From: Pseudomonas sp. Irchel s3b2
GTDB lineage: Bacteria > Pseudomonadota > Gammaproteobacteria > Pseudomonadales > Pseudomonadaceae
DNA: 64,000 nucleotides
Direction: 5' to 3'
NCBI RefSeq assembly: GCF_900187445.1
Contig: NZ_FYEB01000013.1
Span: 62,001-126,000, forward strand
Below the pieces are notes generated by a model. The model saw only the letters and a program-made list of their open reading frames with translations. It was not told the origin of the DNA and searched no databases. The position numbers were made by a program, and so were the translations under genes. How positions within the stretch are numbered: position 1 is the first letter of the stretch; every line of letters starts with the position of its first letter. This document shows, in pieces, positions 16,939 to 26,188 of this stretch.

Positions 16939-18057
16939 ATGAATGTCGACTCTCCCTTAAGCGCCTGGCAACACGCCATCGAACAGAAGGGCTTCGTCCA
17001 GGACGAAGCCCAGGAACACGCCGTGTGGGCGCTGCAAAAATGCCACGAAGCCTTGCATGAAGACCACACGCCGGTCACCGGCGTATACCTCTGGGGTCCG
17101 GTCGGGCGGGGCAAGACCTGGTTGATGGATCAGTTCTACCAAAATCTGCGGGTCCCGGCCCGGCGTCAGCATTTTCATCACTTCATGGGCTGGGTGCATC
17201 AGCGCTCCTTTCAATTGACCGGTACCGCCGACCCGTTGAAGGCGCTAGCCCGCGAACTGAGCCAGGAAGTGCGCGTGCTGTGTTTCGATGAGTTGTTCGT
17301 CAACGACATCGGTGACGCCATCATTCTCGGGCGTTTGTTTCAGGTGATGTTCGAGCAGGGCGTGGTGGTGGTCTGCACCTCCAATCAGCCGCCGGATCAA
17401 CTGTACGCGGATGGCTTCAACCGTGACCGCTTCGTGCCGGCCATTACCGCAATCAAGCAACACATGCAGGTGATTGCGGTGGATGGCGGGGAAGATCATC
17501 GCCTGCACCCTGGCGCCGGTCTGCAGCGCTATTGGGTAAACGTACCGGGTCAGCCCGGTGCTCTGGGCGAAGTGTTCAAGGCCTTGACCGTCGGCCAGTC
17601 GCTGTCCGGCGATCCGGTCAAGATCGGCTACCGTTCGGTCAATGTCATGCAGGCCAGTCAAACCGTGCTCTGGTGTCGTTATGCCGAACTCTGCGAGCAG
17701 CCGTTTGCCGCCATGGACTTCATGGCCCTGTGCGACACCTTCAACGCTATTCTATTGAGCGACGTGCCCAACCTCAGTGCGCAAAAACGCGAAGGGCGCA
17801 TCGCCCGCGGCACTGAAGACGGTGTGGAGCGGGTGGCGGCGGGGGATCGCGAGCTGCCGCAGTTGTCGGTGCATGACGACGGCGTGCGCCGGTTCATCGC
17901 TCTAGTGGACGAATGCTATGACCGCAAGGTGCCCCTGTACCTCGAAGCACAGGTGCCGATGGAGGCGTTGTACACCGAGGGCTATCTGGAGTTTCCATTT
18001 CGCCGCACCCTTAGTCGTCTTCAGGAAATGCAACTAAAACGTTTCGCCGAGGCTTGA
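16939..18057 (+). CDS. zapE: Cell division protein ZapE (AFG1-type ATPase)
   Basis: The 372-residue product begins at ATG 16939 (MNVDSPLSAW), since the upstream in-frame sequence is the inverted repeat. It has the P-loop YLWGPVGRGKTWLMDQFY (about 50-67), Walker B VLCFDELFVNDIGDA (about 113-127) and the sensor block CTSNQPPDQLYADG (about 147-160), all typical of AFG1-like ATPases. ZapE works at the Z-ring during constriction, especially under low oxygen or heat. No operon partner is evident; the GNAT gene downstream is 116 bp away. Confidence 0.92.
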   Translation: MNVDSPLSAWQHAIEQKGFVQDEAQEHAVWALQKCHEALHEDHTPVTGVYLWGPVGRGKTWLMDQFYQNLRVPARRQHFHHFMGWVHQRSFQLTGTADPLKALARELSQEVRVLCFDELFVNDIGDAIILGRLFQVMFEQGVVVVCTSNQPPDQLYADGFNRDRFVPAITAIKQHMQVIAVDGGEDHRLHPGAGLQRYWVNVPGQPGALGEVFKALTVGQSLSGDPVKIGYRSVNVMQASQTVLWCRYAELCEQPFAAMDFMALCDTFNAILLSDVPNLSAQKREGRIARGTEDGVERVAAGDRELPQLSVHDDGVRRFIALVDECYDRKVPLYLEAQVPMEALYTEGYLEFPFRRTLSRLQEMQLKRFAEA

Positions 18058-18173
18058 AGTTGGGGGGGACGCAACGGAATCGGTTGTCGACACCCTGACG
18101 CTCGCGATAAGGTCGCTGGACCTTTCAGTGCGCAAGAGGCGACCTGGGGCAACGTGTGTGATTGAGGGTGGAA

Positions 18174-18665
18174 ATGGAATCCGCAGAAATTCTTGTGCTT
18201 CAGGCCAGCTACACCAACCCGGTGCATGCCGAGGCGATTTGTCTTGTATTGAACCACTACGCCGAAGACCCGATGGGCGGCGGTCACTCGTTACCCGCCG
18301 ATAGGTTGCAACAACTGCCGGGCGAACTGGCCAAACGTCCCCATGCCTTCAGCGTACTGGCGTTTGTCGGCGGTGAGCCGGCAGGGCTGGTCAACTGCTT
18401 TGAAGGTTTTTCGACCTTCGCCTGCCGGCCGCTGGTCAACGTGCATGATGTGGCGGTGGTGTCAAAGTTTCGCGGGTTGGGGCTGAGCCAGAAGATGCTG
18501 CACAAAGTCGAGGACATCGCGCGCCAGCGTGGTTGCTGCAAAATCACCCTGGAAGTACTGGAAGGTAATGCCGTGGCTCAGGCGTCCTATGGAAAATTCG
18601 GATTTTCGCCAGGCATGTTCGATCCGGCGCACGGCCGGATGCTGTTCTGGATCAAGACGCTGTAG
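18174..18665 (+). CDS. GNAT-family N-acetyltransferase
   Basis: ATG 18174 (MESAEILVLQASY) lies after GAGGGTGGAA and is preferred over GTG 18162. The 163-residue product shows the GNAT core: VHDVAVVSKFRGLGLSQKML (about 91-110), where RGLGLS is the acetyl-CoA pyrophosphate loop, then ITLEVLEGNAVAQASYGKFGF (about 123-143). The acceptor substrate is unknown. The stop codon lies within the REP that follows. Confidence 0.88.
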   Translation: MESAEILVLQASYTNPVHAEAICLVLNHYAEDPMGGGHSLPADRLQQLPGELAKRPHAFSVLAFVGGEPAGLVNCFEGFSTFACRPLVNVHDVAVVSKFRGLGLSQKMLHKVEDIARQRGCCKITLEVLEGNAVAQASYGKFGFSPGMFDPAHGRMLFWIKTL

Positions 18666-18750
18666 GAGCGAGCTTGCTCGCGATCGCGGTGCGTCAACCA
18701 ACATCAATGTTGACTGTGCTGACGCCTTCGCGGGCAAGCCCGCTCCCACA
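18661..18750. repeat. REP palindrome pair
   Basis: TGTAGGAGCGAGCTTGCTCG at 18661 and the opposing CTTCGCGGGCAAGCCCGCT... ending at 18750 form an imperfect REP doublet. It lies between the convergent GNAT and cptA genes and covers the GNAT stop codon. Confidence 0.88.
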
Positions 18751-18765
18751 GGTTTCGCGCCAAAA

Positions 18766-20511
18766 TCACTGCTGAACGATCGCCGGATTGACAGGCGCGC
18801 CCTTGGGTTTCATCAGGCTGAAGTCGATCAAGGGCCTCTGCTTACGGGCATAAGGGTCGCCGATCATCAACGGTCGAGGCTTGAAGCTGTCGCTGACCAG
18901 GCTTTTGCTGCGGTCCAGTTCATCGAAGCTCAGGCCTGCCAGATCCGCCCAGGTGTGAATCAGCTGCGAACTGCTGTACGGCCGGCCCAGGTCGCCGGCA
19001 AAACTCCAGTCATGGGTTTCGCGCCATTTCGGCGAAGCCCAAGCCATGAACGGAATGGTGTACATCGGCGCCGTCGGTTTGCTCTCGTTGCGGCCCAGGG
19101 TTTTATGGCCAGCGGAGTCGAAAACGTCTTCGCCATGGTCGGAGAGGTACAGCAGGAAGCCGTTCGGATCAGTCTTGGCGTAGTCCTTGATCAGGCTCGA
19201 CACCACGAAGTCGTTGTACAGCACCGCGTTGTCATAGCTGTTGTACGTCGGCACCTGATCATCACGCACGCCGTCCGGAACACCTTTGCGATCGGTGAAC
19301 TTGTTGAACGTCGGCGGGTAGCGGTACTGGTAGCTCATGTGCGTGCCGAGCAGATGCACAACGATCAGCTTGCGTGGCGCCGCATCAGCCAGTGCCTTGT
19401 TAAACGGTTCGATCACATCGCCATCGTACTGGGCGGCGTTCTGGTTGCGGTTGTTGTTCAGGTACACCTGCTCGTCGGCCTGCTGGGAGAACGTCGTGAG
19501 CATGGTGTTGCGCTTGGTCATGGTCTGCTGGTTGGTGATCCAGAAGGTCTTGTACCCCGCCTGTTTCATCATGCTGACCAGCGACGGCGTCGACAGGTAG
19601 AGGTCCGGGTTTTCTTCGTCGGCGAACGTCAGTACCTGCTGCAATGCTTCGATGGTGTAAGGGCGCGGCGTAATGACGTTATCGAAAACTGCCAGTTGGT
19701 CTTTGAGCTTGTCCAGTTCCGGGGTAGTTTCCCGAGGATAGCCGTACAGGCTCATGCGCTGACGATTGGTGGACTCGCCGATCACCAGCACCAGGGTCGC
19801 CGGCTGATTGGCCATCGAATCGGTGAGGTTCTTGAGGGGTGGGATCTTGCTGGCGCTGTCGAGCATGTCTTGCATGCCAGCCAACGTGTTGAGGTAACGG
19901 TGATAGGCCACCGCCATCTGCCACGGCACAGCGGGCTCGATACGGGTTTCGAATTTCTCGAAGCCACTCGCCAGACTGCCGGTGCGCAGGGTGTGCTTGA
20001 TCAGCGGGTAACCGACCACGGCCAGCAGAATCGCCGTTGCCGCGACCAGCGCCTGGCCACGTGGCAGGTACACCGGACGCAAGCGGGTCCAAAGGAAAAA
20101 CCCGAATGCGGTATGGGCGAGGAATGCCAGCACCATCCACCAGGCAAAATACTGGGTCATGTACTCGCCGGCTTCAGACACGTTCGATTCGAACATGATG
20201 AAGATGACGCTCTGGGAAAATTCCTGCTGATAGATAAAGAAATAACCGAGGCTGGCCATCGAGCAGGCCCACAGCACCACGCCGATCAGCGCGGCCAGGA
20301 TGCGTGTTTTTTTAGGGAACAGCAGCATCGGTGCAAGCCAGATGGCGCTCATCACAAAGGCCTGGCGGAACCCGGCAAAACCGGAGGTGCCCGTCAGTTG
20401 AATCAGCAGTTGGGTGATGCCGGAAAAGTACCAGAAAAACAGAAATAACCAGAGAAACCCTGCCCAATCAAAACCTTTCGCAGACGTTTTGCTGCGTCTA
20501 AACAAAGCCAT
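18766..20511 (-). CDS. cptA: Lipopolysaccharide phosphoethanolamine transferase CptA
   Basis: A 581-residue inner-membrane enzyme. About five membrane helices fill residues 15-180, followed by a periplasmic sulfatase-fold domain from about 235. Visible active-site blocks are LVIGESTNRQRMSLYGYPRETTP with the nucleophilic Thr, HLLGTHMSY, and LYLSDHGEDVFDSAGHK. Length and sequence style fit CptA, which adds phosphoethanolamine to heptose I of the LPS core, rather than the lipid A enzyme EptA. Single-gene unit; a two-component system is not adjacent. Confidence 0.88.
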   Translation of the reverse strand: MALFRRSKTSAKGFDWAGFLWLFLFFWYFSGITQLLIQLTGTSGFAGFRQAFVMSAIWLAPMLLFPKKTRILAALIGVVLWACSMASLGYFFIYQQEFSQSVIFIMFESNVSEAGEYMTQYFAWWMVLAFLAHTAFGFFLWTRLRPVYLPRGQALVAATAILLAVVGYPLIKHTLRTGSLASGFEKFETRIEPAVPWQMAVAYHRYLNTLAGMQDMLDSASKIPPLKNLTDSMANQPATLVLVIGESTNRQRMSLYGYPRETTPELDKLKDQLAVFDNVITPRPYTIEALQQVLTFADEENPDLYLSTPSLVSMMKQAGYKTFWITNQQTMTKRNTMLTTFSQQADEQVYLNNNRNQNAAQYDGDVIEPFNKALADAAPRKLIVVHLLGTHMSYQYRYPPTFNKFTDRKGVPDGVRDDQVPTYNSYDNAVLYNDFVVSSLIKDYAKTDPNGFLLYLSDHGEDVFDSAGHKTLGRNESKPTAPMYTIPFMAWASPKWRETHDWSFAGDLGRPYSSSQLIHTWADLAGLSFDELDRSKSLVSDSFKPRPLMIGDPYARKQRPLIDFSLMKPKGAPVNPAIVQQ

Positions 20512-20660
20512 TCAACACTCCAGCCTGATAATCACTTCGACCGTCCCTGTCACAGACGAACGGGCACCGCGCGGATACCGAGCGGCCACAATGAGCCGGA
20601 TTATCAATAAACAGGTGTGAAAACTTTGTGAGTTGCCGCAGCGGGCAGGGGGGCAGCGAG

Positions 20661-20684
20661 TCGGAAACAGCAGGCTGTTTCCGA
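20661..20684. other. Perfect 10-bp hairpin
   Basis: TCGGAAACAG, loop CAGG, CTGTTTCCGA. It stands 15 bases beyond the stop of the small minus-strand gene. There is no T-run on either side, so it may be a weak terminator or an mRNA end-protecting hairpin. Confidence 0.6.
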
Positions 20685-20698
20685 TTCAAACGAGGGGG

Positions 20699-20881
20699 TC
20701 AGGCGTGGGGAACACGTTGGGTGACAGGCAAGGGCTGAGCCTGATTACCTTGGGTCAGCAGGCGCAATTGCGCGACTTCCCGTTTCAACTGGTCGCGCTC
20801 GTCTTTCAACTGGCGCAGTTCATCGCGACGGATCGTGACGTAAAGGGTTTGTGCTGGCAGTGCTGTGTGTACGGTGCCCAT
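20699..20881 (-). CDS. Small coiled-coil hypothetical protein
   Basis: Sixty residues from ATG 20881, with GAGGTGAGCA directly before the start. Residues 15-42 (TIRRDELRQLKDERDQLKRE then VAQLRLL) form a strong heptad pattern with Leu at a/d positions, so a short coiled coil is likely. No signal peptide or known domain. It is divergent from gnd. The good ribosome site supports a real gene, but the function is unknown. Confidence 0.6.
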   Translation of the reverse strand: MGTVHTALPAQTLYVTIRRDELRQLKDERDQLKREVAQLRLLTQGNQAQPLPVTQRVPHA

Positions 20882-21153
20882 TGCTCACCTCGCAAATGGC
20901 TGTCTCAACTGTAAGTTCGCTCCCTGGATCAGGTGCTTACCTACTATCGGCGCCAATTTTGGTTTCTTTTGCCCTCGAAGGGAACTTTTTTATTTTTCAT
21001 GGTCGTTGTGTCTTCGGCACGATTCGCGACGTTATCAGTCTGGATCGGGCACAATGCCCGGAAACTTCATCCCGCCGCTCTGGACTAACCCTCATGAGCC
21101 GCGTTGGGCTATAACCTTTGACACACTTTATTTGTAGTAGGGAGCATCAGTAC

Positions 21154-22134
21154 ATGCAACTCGGGATTATTGGACTGGGCCGCATGGGCGGCAATATTGC
21201 GCGGCGCCTGATGCTCAACGGACATACCACCGTTGTTTACGACCGCAATATCGCCTTTGTCGACACCCTGGTTGAAGAAGGCGCCACCGGTGTTGCCGAC
21301 TTGCCAGCCCTGGTCGCTGGCCTGAGCAAACCACGCGCGGTATGGGTCATGCTGCCCGCCGGCGCACCGACCGAAGACACCATCGACACCCTGAGCACCT
21401 TGCTTGACGCTGGCGATACCATCATCGACGGTGGCAACACCTTCTATAAAGACGACATCCGCCGGGCCAAAACCTTGTCGGAAAAAGGCCTGCACTACAT
21501 CGACGTTGGCACCTCGGGTGGCGTCTGGGGCCTGGAGCGTGGTTACTGCATGATGATCGGCGGCGATGCCGAGACCGTTAAGCGTCTCGACCCGCTGTTC
21601 GAAACCCTGGCCCCGGGCATGGGCGACATCCCGCGCACCAAGGATCGCCAGTCCGATGACGATCGCGCCGAGCGCGGTTACATCCACGCAGGCCCGGCCG
21701 GTGCCGGACATTTCGTGAAGATGATTCACAACGGCATCGAGTACGGCATGATGCAGGCCTTCGCCGAAGGCTTCGACATCCTCAAGACCAAGGCCAGCAC
21801 CAACCTGCCGGAAGATCAGCGCTTCGACCTGAACGTTGCCGACATCGCCGAAGTCTGGCGTCGTGGCAGCGTGGTGTCGTCCTGGCTGCTCGACCTGACC
21901 GCCGATGCGCTGGCCAGCGACCCGAAACTCGACGGTTACTCAGGCTCGGTGGCTGATAGCGGTGAAGGTCGCTGGACCATCGAAGCCGCCATGGAGCAAT
22001 CGGTGCCGGTTCCGGTGCTGTCGAACTCGCTGTTCTCGCGCTACCGTTCGCGCGGGCAAGGCACCTTTGGCGACAAGATTCTCTCTGCCCAACGCTTCGG
22101 CTTCGGTGGCCATGTGGAGACCCCGAAAAAATGA
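21154..22134 (+). CDS. gnd: 6-phosphogluconate dehydrogenase (decarboxylating), short form
   Basis: ATG 21154 (MQLGIIGLGRMGGNIARRL) begins exactly at the Rossmann motif and has GGGAGCATCAG upstream. The 326-residue length is that of the short bacterial GndA/YqeC class, not the 470-residue enteric type. The glycine-rich GTSGGVWGLERGY, the AGAGHFVKMIHNGIEYGMMQ block with the catalytic Lys, and the end of the substrate-binding domain are present. It converts 6-phosphogluconate to ribulose 5-phosphate and CO2. The stop overlaps the zwf start by four bases, so translation is coupled. Confidence 0.93.
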   Translation: MQLGIIGLGRMGGNIARRLMLNGHTTVVYDRNIAFVDTLVEEGATGVADLPALVAGLSKPRAVWVMLPAGAPTEDTIDTLSTLLDAGDTIIDGGNTFYKDDIRRAKTLSEKGLHYIDVGTSGGVWGLERGYCMMIGGDAETVKRLDPLFETLAPGMGDIPRTKDRQSDDDRAERGYIHAGPAGAGHFVKMIHNGIEYGMMQAFAEGFDILKTKASTNLPEDQRFDLNVADIAEVWRRGSVVSSWLLDLTADALASDPKLDGYSGSVADSGEGRWTIEAAMEQSVPVPVLSNSLFSRYRSRGQGTFGDKILSAQRFGFGGHVETPKK

Positions 22135-23657
22135 CCCATGTGATCCGCAGGAAATCCAAGGCGGAACCGGCACCGCCAACCACGCTGTTTCTGTTCGGTG
22201 CCCATGGTGATCTGGTCAAACGCCTGCTGATGCCGGCGCTGTACAACCTGAGTCGCGATGGTTTGCTGGGGAATGGACTGCGGATCATCGGCGTTGATCA
22301 CAACGCCATCAGTGACGAAGCCTTCGCCAAAAAACTCGAAGATTTCATTCGGGCGGAAGTGGCGACCAAGGTCGGCAAGGGCGATCAAGCCCTTGATCCG
22401 GCGTTGTGGGCCAAACTGGCGAAACACATCAGCTACGTCCAGGGCGACTTCCTCGACGAACGCACTTACGAAGCACTGGCGGCGAAAATTGCCGCCAGCG
22501 GCACTGGCAATGCGATTTTCTATCTGGCCACAGCGCCGCGCTTTTTCAGCGAAGTGGTGCGGCGTCTCGGCGCTGCCGGATTGCTCCAGGAAACCCCTGA
22601 AGCGTTCAGAAGGGTAGTGATCGAAAAACCTTTCGGTTCCGATCTGCACACCGCCGAAGCCTTGAACGCGTGCTTGCTCAAAGTGATGACGGAAAAGCAG
22701 ATCTACCGGATCGATCATTATCTGGGCAAGGAAACCGTGCAGAACATTCTGGTCAGCCGGTTCTCCAACAGCTTGTTCGAAGCCTTCTGGAACAACCATT
22801 ACATCGACCACGTGCAAATCACCGCCGCCGAAACCGTCGGCGTGGAAACCCGTGGCAGTTTTTATGAGGTCACCGGCGCCCTGCGGGACATGGTGCCCAA
22901 TCATCTGTTTCAATTATTGGCGATGGTGGCCATGGAGCCACCGGCCGCTTTTGGCGCCGATGCGGTACGCGGCGAAAAAGCTAAAGTCGTCGGCGCGATC
23001 CGCCCTTGGTCGACCGAGGAAGCGCGGGCCAACTCGGTGCGCGGCCAATACACCGCCGGTGAGATCGATGGCGAATCGCTGCCCGGTTATCGCCAGGAAG
23101 CCAACGTGGCGCCCGACAGCACGACCGAAACCTATGTCGCGCTCAAAGTCATGATCGACAATTGGCGCTGGGTCGGCGTGCCGTTCTACCTGCGCACCGG
23201 CAAGCGCATGAGCGCGCGCGACACCGAGATTGTCATTTGCTTCAAACCGGCGCCCTATGCGCAGTTCCGCGATACCGAGGTCGATGAGTTGCAGCCGACC
23301 TATCTGCGGATCCAGATTCAACCCAACGAAGGCATGTGGTTCGACCTGCTGGCCAAACGGCCCGGGCAGGCGTTGAACATGGCCAATATCGAGCTGGGTT
23401 TCGCCTATAAGGATTTCTTCGAGATGCAGCCGTCGACCGGCTATGAAACCTTGATCTACGACTGCCTGACCGGCGATCAAACGCTGTTCCAGCGCGCCGA
23501 TAATATCGAGAACGGCTGGCGCGCCGTGCAGCCATTTCTCGACGCCTGGCAGCAGGATGCAACGATGCAGGACTATGCGGCCGGCGAAGACGGACCACAG
23601 GCCGCTGACGAACTGCTGACCCGCGATGGTCGCGTTTGGCACAATGTCGGTGAGTGA
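22131..23657 (+). CDS. zwf: Glucose-6-phosphate 1-dehydrogenase
   Basis: A 508-residue protein with the NADP-binding start LFLFGAHGDLVKRLLMPALYNL (about 19-40), the signature RIDHYLGKETVQNI (about 197-210) with the catalytic region, and the C-terminal FEMQPSTGYETLIYDCL block. It oxidises glucose 6-phosphate to 6-phosphogluconolactone. ATGA overlap with gnd and a 14-base overlap with the next gene show a three-gene operon. Pseudomonads often carry another zwf with the Entner-Doudoroff genes; none of those genes is here, so this may be the second copy. Confidence 0.95.
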   Translation: MTHVIRRKSKAEPAPPTTLFLFGAHGDLVKRLLMPALYNLSRDGLLGNGLRIIGVDHNAISDEAFAKKLEDFIRAEVATKVGKGDQALDPALWAKLAKHISYVQGDFLDERTYEALAAKIAASGTGNAIFYLATAPRFFSEVVRRLGAAGLLQETPEAFRRVVIEKPFGSDLHTAEALNACLLKVMTEKQIYRIDHYLGKETVQNILVSRFSNSLFEAFWNNHYIDHVQITAAETVGVETRGSFYEVTGALRDMVPNHLFQLLAMVAMEPPAAFGADAVRGEKAKVVGAIRPWSTEEARANSVRGQYTAGEIDGESLPGYRQEANVAPDSTTETYVALKVMIDNWRWVGVPFYLRTGKRMSARDTEIVICFKPAPYAQFRDTEVDELQPTYLRIQIQPNEGMWFDLLAKRPGQALNMANIELGFAYKDFFEMQPSTGYETLIYDCLTGDQTLFQRADNIENGWRAVQPFLDAWQQDATMQDYAAGEDGPQAADELLTRDGRVWHNVGE

Positions 23658-24474
23658 CGTCACGCAACACTCCATCCGTTTTCTGCTCAGTGACATGGAC
23701 GGCACTTTGCTGCTCCCTGATCACAGCCTCAGTCAGCGCACGATCGAAGCGGTCCGCGCCTTGCGCGAGGCCGGCGTGCTGTTCAGTCTGGCCACCGGGC
23801 GTCCGCCCAAAGCCATGTTGCAGCAGATCGAGGCCTTGGGCATCGATTTGCCGACGGCGGCCTTCAATGGCGGCACGATCGTCAACCCGGACGGCAGTTT
23901 GCTGGTTGCGCATTATTTGCCGGCCACGGCAGCGCTGACTGCTCTGACGCTGTTTGCCGATCAGCCGGACATTGAAGTCTGGGTATTCAGTGGCGGCGAC
24001 TGGCTGTTGAAGGATCCGTACGGCCCGCTGGTCCCGCGAGAGCAGCATGGCCTGGGTTATCCGCCGGTGGTGGTCGAGAGTTTTGAGCCTTACCTGGAGG
24101 GTATCGACAAAATCGTCGCCGCCAGTAACAACGCCGAACTGTTGATCGAGCTGGAAGCGCAGTTGCTGCCCACGGTCGAAGGGCAGGCGCAGGTCTCGCG
24201 CTCACAACCGATCTATCTGGACGTGACCGCGATGAAAGCCAACAAGGGCGAGGCATTGGCGACACTGGCCGAGTTTCTCGGTGTACCGCTAGAGCAGACC
24301 GCCGCACTGGGGGACGGCGGCAATGATCCGGCGATGTTTCACCGGGCCGGGTTGTCGATCGCCATGGGGCAGGCGGAGGAGGCGGTGAAGCGTCAGGCCG
24401 ACGTGGTGACCGGGGCCAACACCGAAGACGGCGCGGCCCAGGCGATCGAGCGGTACATCCTGAGTTCAGTCTGA
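23644..24474 (+). CDS. Cof-type HAD-superfamily phosphatase
   Basis: A 276-residue protein starting within the end of zwf (ATG 23644; GTG 23650 is an alternative). HAD motif I is SDMDGTLLLPD, motif II LATGRPPKAM, motif III includes the Lys in AMKANKGEAL, and motif IV is GDGGNDPAMFHRAG. The large Cof-type cap lies between motifs II and III. Such enzymes dephosphorylate sugar phosphates, nucleotides or cofactors. Its place in the gnd-zwf operon suggests a sugar phosphate, but this is inference. Confidence 0.88.
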   Translation: MSVSDVTQHSIRFLLSDMDGTLLLPDHSLSQRTIEAVRALREAGVLFSLATGRPPKAMLQQIEALGIDLPTAAFNGGTIVNPDGSLLVAHYLPATAALTALTLFADQPDIEVWVFSGGDWLLKDPYGPLVPREQHGLGYPPVVVESFEPYLEGIDKIVAASNNAELLIELEAQLLPTVEGQAQVSRSQPIYLDVTAMKANKGEALATLAEFLGVPLEQTAALGDGGNDPAMFHRAGLSIAMGQAEEAVKRQADVVTGANTEDGAAQAIERYILSSV

Positions 24475-24494
24475 ACCGCGTTATCGTTCTTCAC

Positions 24495-24585
24495 TGTAGG
24501 AGCGGGCTTGCCCGCGAAAGCGGTGTGTCAGGCGACATCAATGTTGACTGTACCGCCGTCTTTGCGGGCAAGCCCGTTCCTACAG
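24495..24585. repeat. REP palindrome pair
   Basis: CTGTAGGAGCGGGCTTGCCC... (from 24495) and its inverse ending CCCGTTCCTACAG (24585) form a REP doublet between the convergent HAD and nhaB genes. The mid-spacer ACATCAATGTTGACTGT is also found in the 18661-18750 doublet. Confidence 0.88.
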
Positions 24586-24607
24586 CGAAGGCGTCAGACC
24601 TATCACC

Positions 24608-26110
24608 TCAAAGCCAAAAGCTCACCGCATACCAGCCCAACACGCCCATCACCACGGTGTAAGGCAGCGCCATCCATACCATCCGCCCGTACGACAGGCG
24701 AATCAGCGGTGCAATCGCCGAGGTTAGCAGGAACAGGAACGCCGCCTGACCATTGGGCGTTGCCACGCTCGGCAGGTTGGTGCCGGTATTGATCGCAATC
24801 GCCAGGGTTTCAAAGTGTTCGCGGCTCATGTGGCCGGCGAGGAACGCCTGCTTCACTTCGGTGATGTAAATGGTCGCCACGAACACGTTGTCGCTAATGG
24901 CCGACAGCAAGCCATTGGCAATAAACAACATGCCCGGCTGTTGATCCGCTGGCAGCGCCAGCACCCACTGGATCAGCGGCGCGAACAGTTGCTGATCGTG
25001 AATCACTGCCACCACCGCGAAAAACACCACCAGCAATGACGTGAACGGCATGGCGTCCTTGAAGGCGTTGCCCAGACGGTGTTCGTCAGTTATGCCGGTG
25101 AACGCGGTGATCAGCACGATCACCATCAAACCGATCAGGCCGACTTCGGCGATGTGAAACCCCAGCGCGGCAATCAGAATCAGCGCCGCCACCCCTTGCA
25201 CCAGCAACGCGGCGCGCTGACGTGCAGTGCGCTCGGCATTATCTTCGGCGGCGTAATTGGCCAGCACCGTATGCACGTTGTCCGGCAGCAGCATGCCATA
25301 GCCGAACCAGCGCAGTTTCTCCAACAGTACGCAGGTCACCAGACCGGCTGCCAGTACCGGCAACGACACTGGGGCGGTCTTCAGAAAAAACTCGGCGAAG
25401 TGCCAACCCATCTCATGGCCGATCAGCAGGTTCTGCGGTTCGCCAACCAGTGTGCACACACCACCCAGCGCCGTACCGACCGCACCATGCATCAGCAGGC
25501 TGCGCAGGAAGGCGCGGAACTGTTCGAGGTCGGCATGATGGAGGGAGGGCAAGTGCCGGTCATCACTGATTTCGCTGTCCTTACGCGGATCGCTGCCTGA
25601 GGCGACACGGTGATACACCGAATAGAACCCCACGGCTGCACTGATAATCACCGCAGTGACGGTCAACGCATCGAGAAACGCCGACAGAAACGCTGACAGG
25701 AAACAGAACATCAATGCCAGCAGGGCTTTGGAGCGAACCCCCAGCAGCAGGCGCGAGAACAGAAACAGCAGCAGGTCTTTCATGAAATAGATGCCCGCTA
25801 CCATGAACATCAGCAGCAGAATCACCGGGAAGTTGTGCACCAGCTCATCATAGAGTGCCTGGGGCGTGGTCATTTTCAGCAGCAGTGCTTCGATCAGCAG
25901 CAAGCCGCCGGGCATCAGCGGGTAACACTTGAGCGCCATGGCCAGGGTGAAAATGAACTCCAGCACCAATAGCCAGCCGGCCGCCACCGGCCCGACCGTC
26001 CACAACACCAGGGCATTGAGAATCAGAAAGCCGACAATGCTCGCCTTGTACCAGCGGGGTGAGTGCCCGAGAAAGTTATGCGCGAAGGCCTGGGCCATAG
26101 AACCGGACAT
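24608..26110 (-). CDS. nhaB: Na+/H+ antiporter NhaB
   Basis: A 500-residue integral membrane protein with about 12 hydrophobic helices, starting MSGSMAQAFAHNFLGHSPRWYK behind AAGGAGTAG. The long block YFMKDLLLFLFSRLLLGVRSK, the DALTVTAVIISAAVGFYSVYH segment and GEPQNLLIGHEMGWHF match NhaB, which exports Na+ in exchange for protons in alkaline or saline conditions. Single-gene unit. Confidence 0.93.
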   Translation of the reverse strand: MSGSMAQAFAHNFLGHSPRWYKASIVGFLILNALVLWTVGPVAAGWLLVLEFIFTLAMALKCYPLMPGGLLLIEALLLKMTTPQALYDELVHNFPVILLLMFMVAGIYFMKDLLLFLFSRLLLGVRSKALLALMFCFLSAFLSAFLDALTVTAVIISAAVGFYSVYHRVASGSDPRKDSEISDDRHLPSLHHADLEQFRAFLRSLLMHGAVGTALGGVCTLVGEPQNLLIGHEMGWHFAEFFLKTAPVSLPVLAAGLVTCVLLEKLRWFGYGMLLPDNVHTVLANYAAEDNAERTARQRAALLVQGVAALILIAALGFHIAEVGLIGLMVIVLITAFTGITDEHRLGNAFKDAMPFTSLLVVFFAVVAVIHDQQLFAPLIQWVLALPADQQPGMLFIANGLLSAISDNVFVATIYITEVKQAFLAGHMSREHFETLAIAINTGTNLPSVATPNGQAAFLFLLTSAIAPLIRLSYGRMVWMALPYTVVMGVLGWYAVSFWL

Positions 26111-26188
26111 CGGCTACTCCTTGTATTAAGAAGCGCGCAACTTGCCGTAAGAAGCAGAGAAGATCAAGTGCAGGAAAATGACGCTGGC

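Noticed and set aside
18529..20448. 639-codon open frame antisense to cptA
   Set aside because: Composition (His/Arg/Val-rich, many coding-strand artefacts) and full overlap with a clear CptA show it is a high-GC shadow frame.
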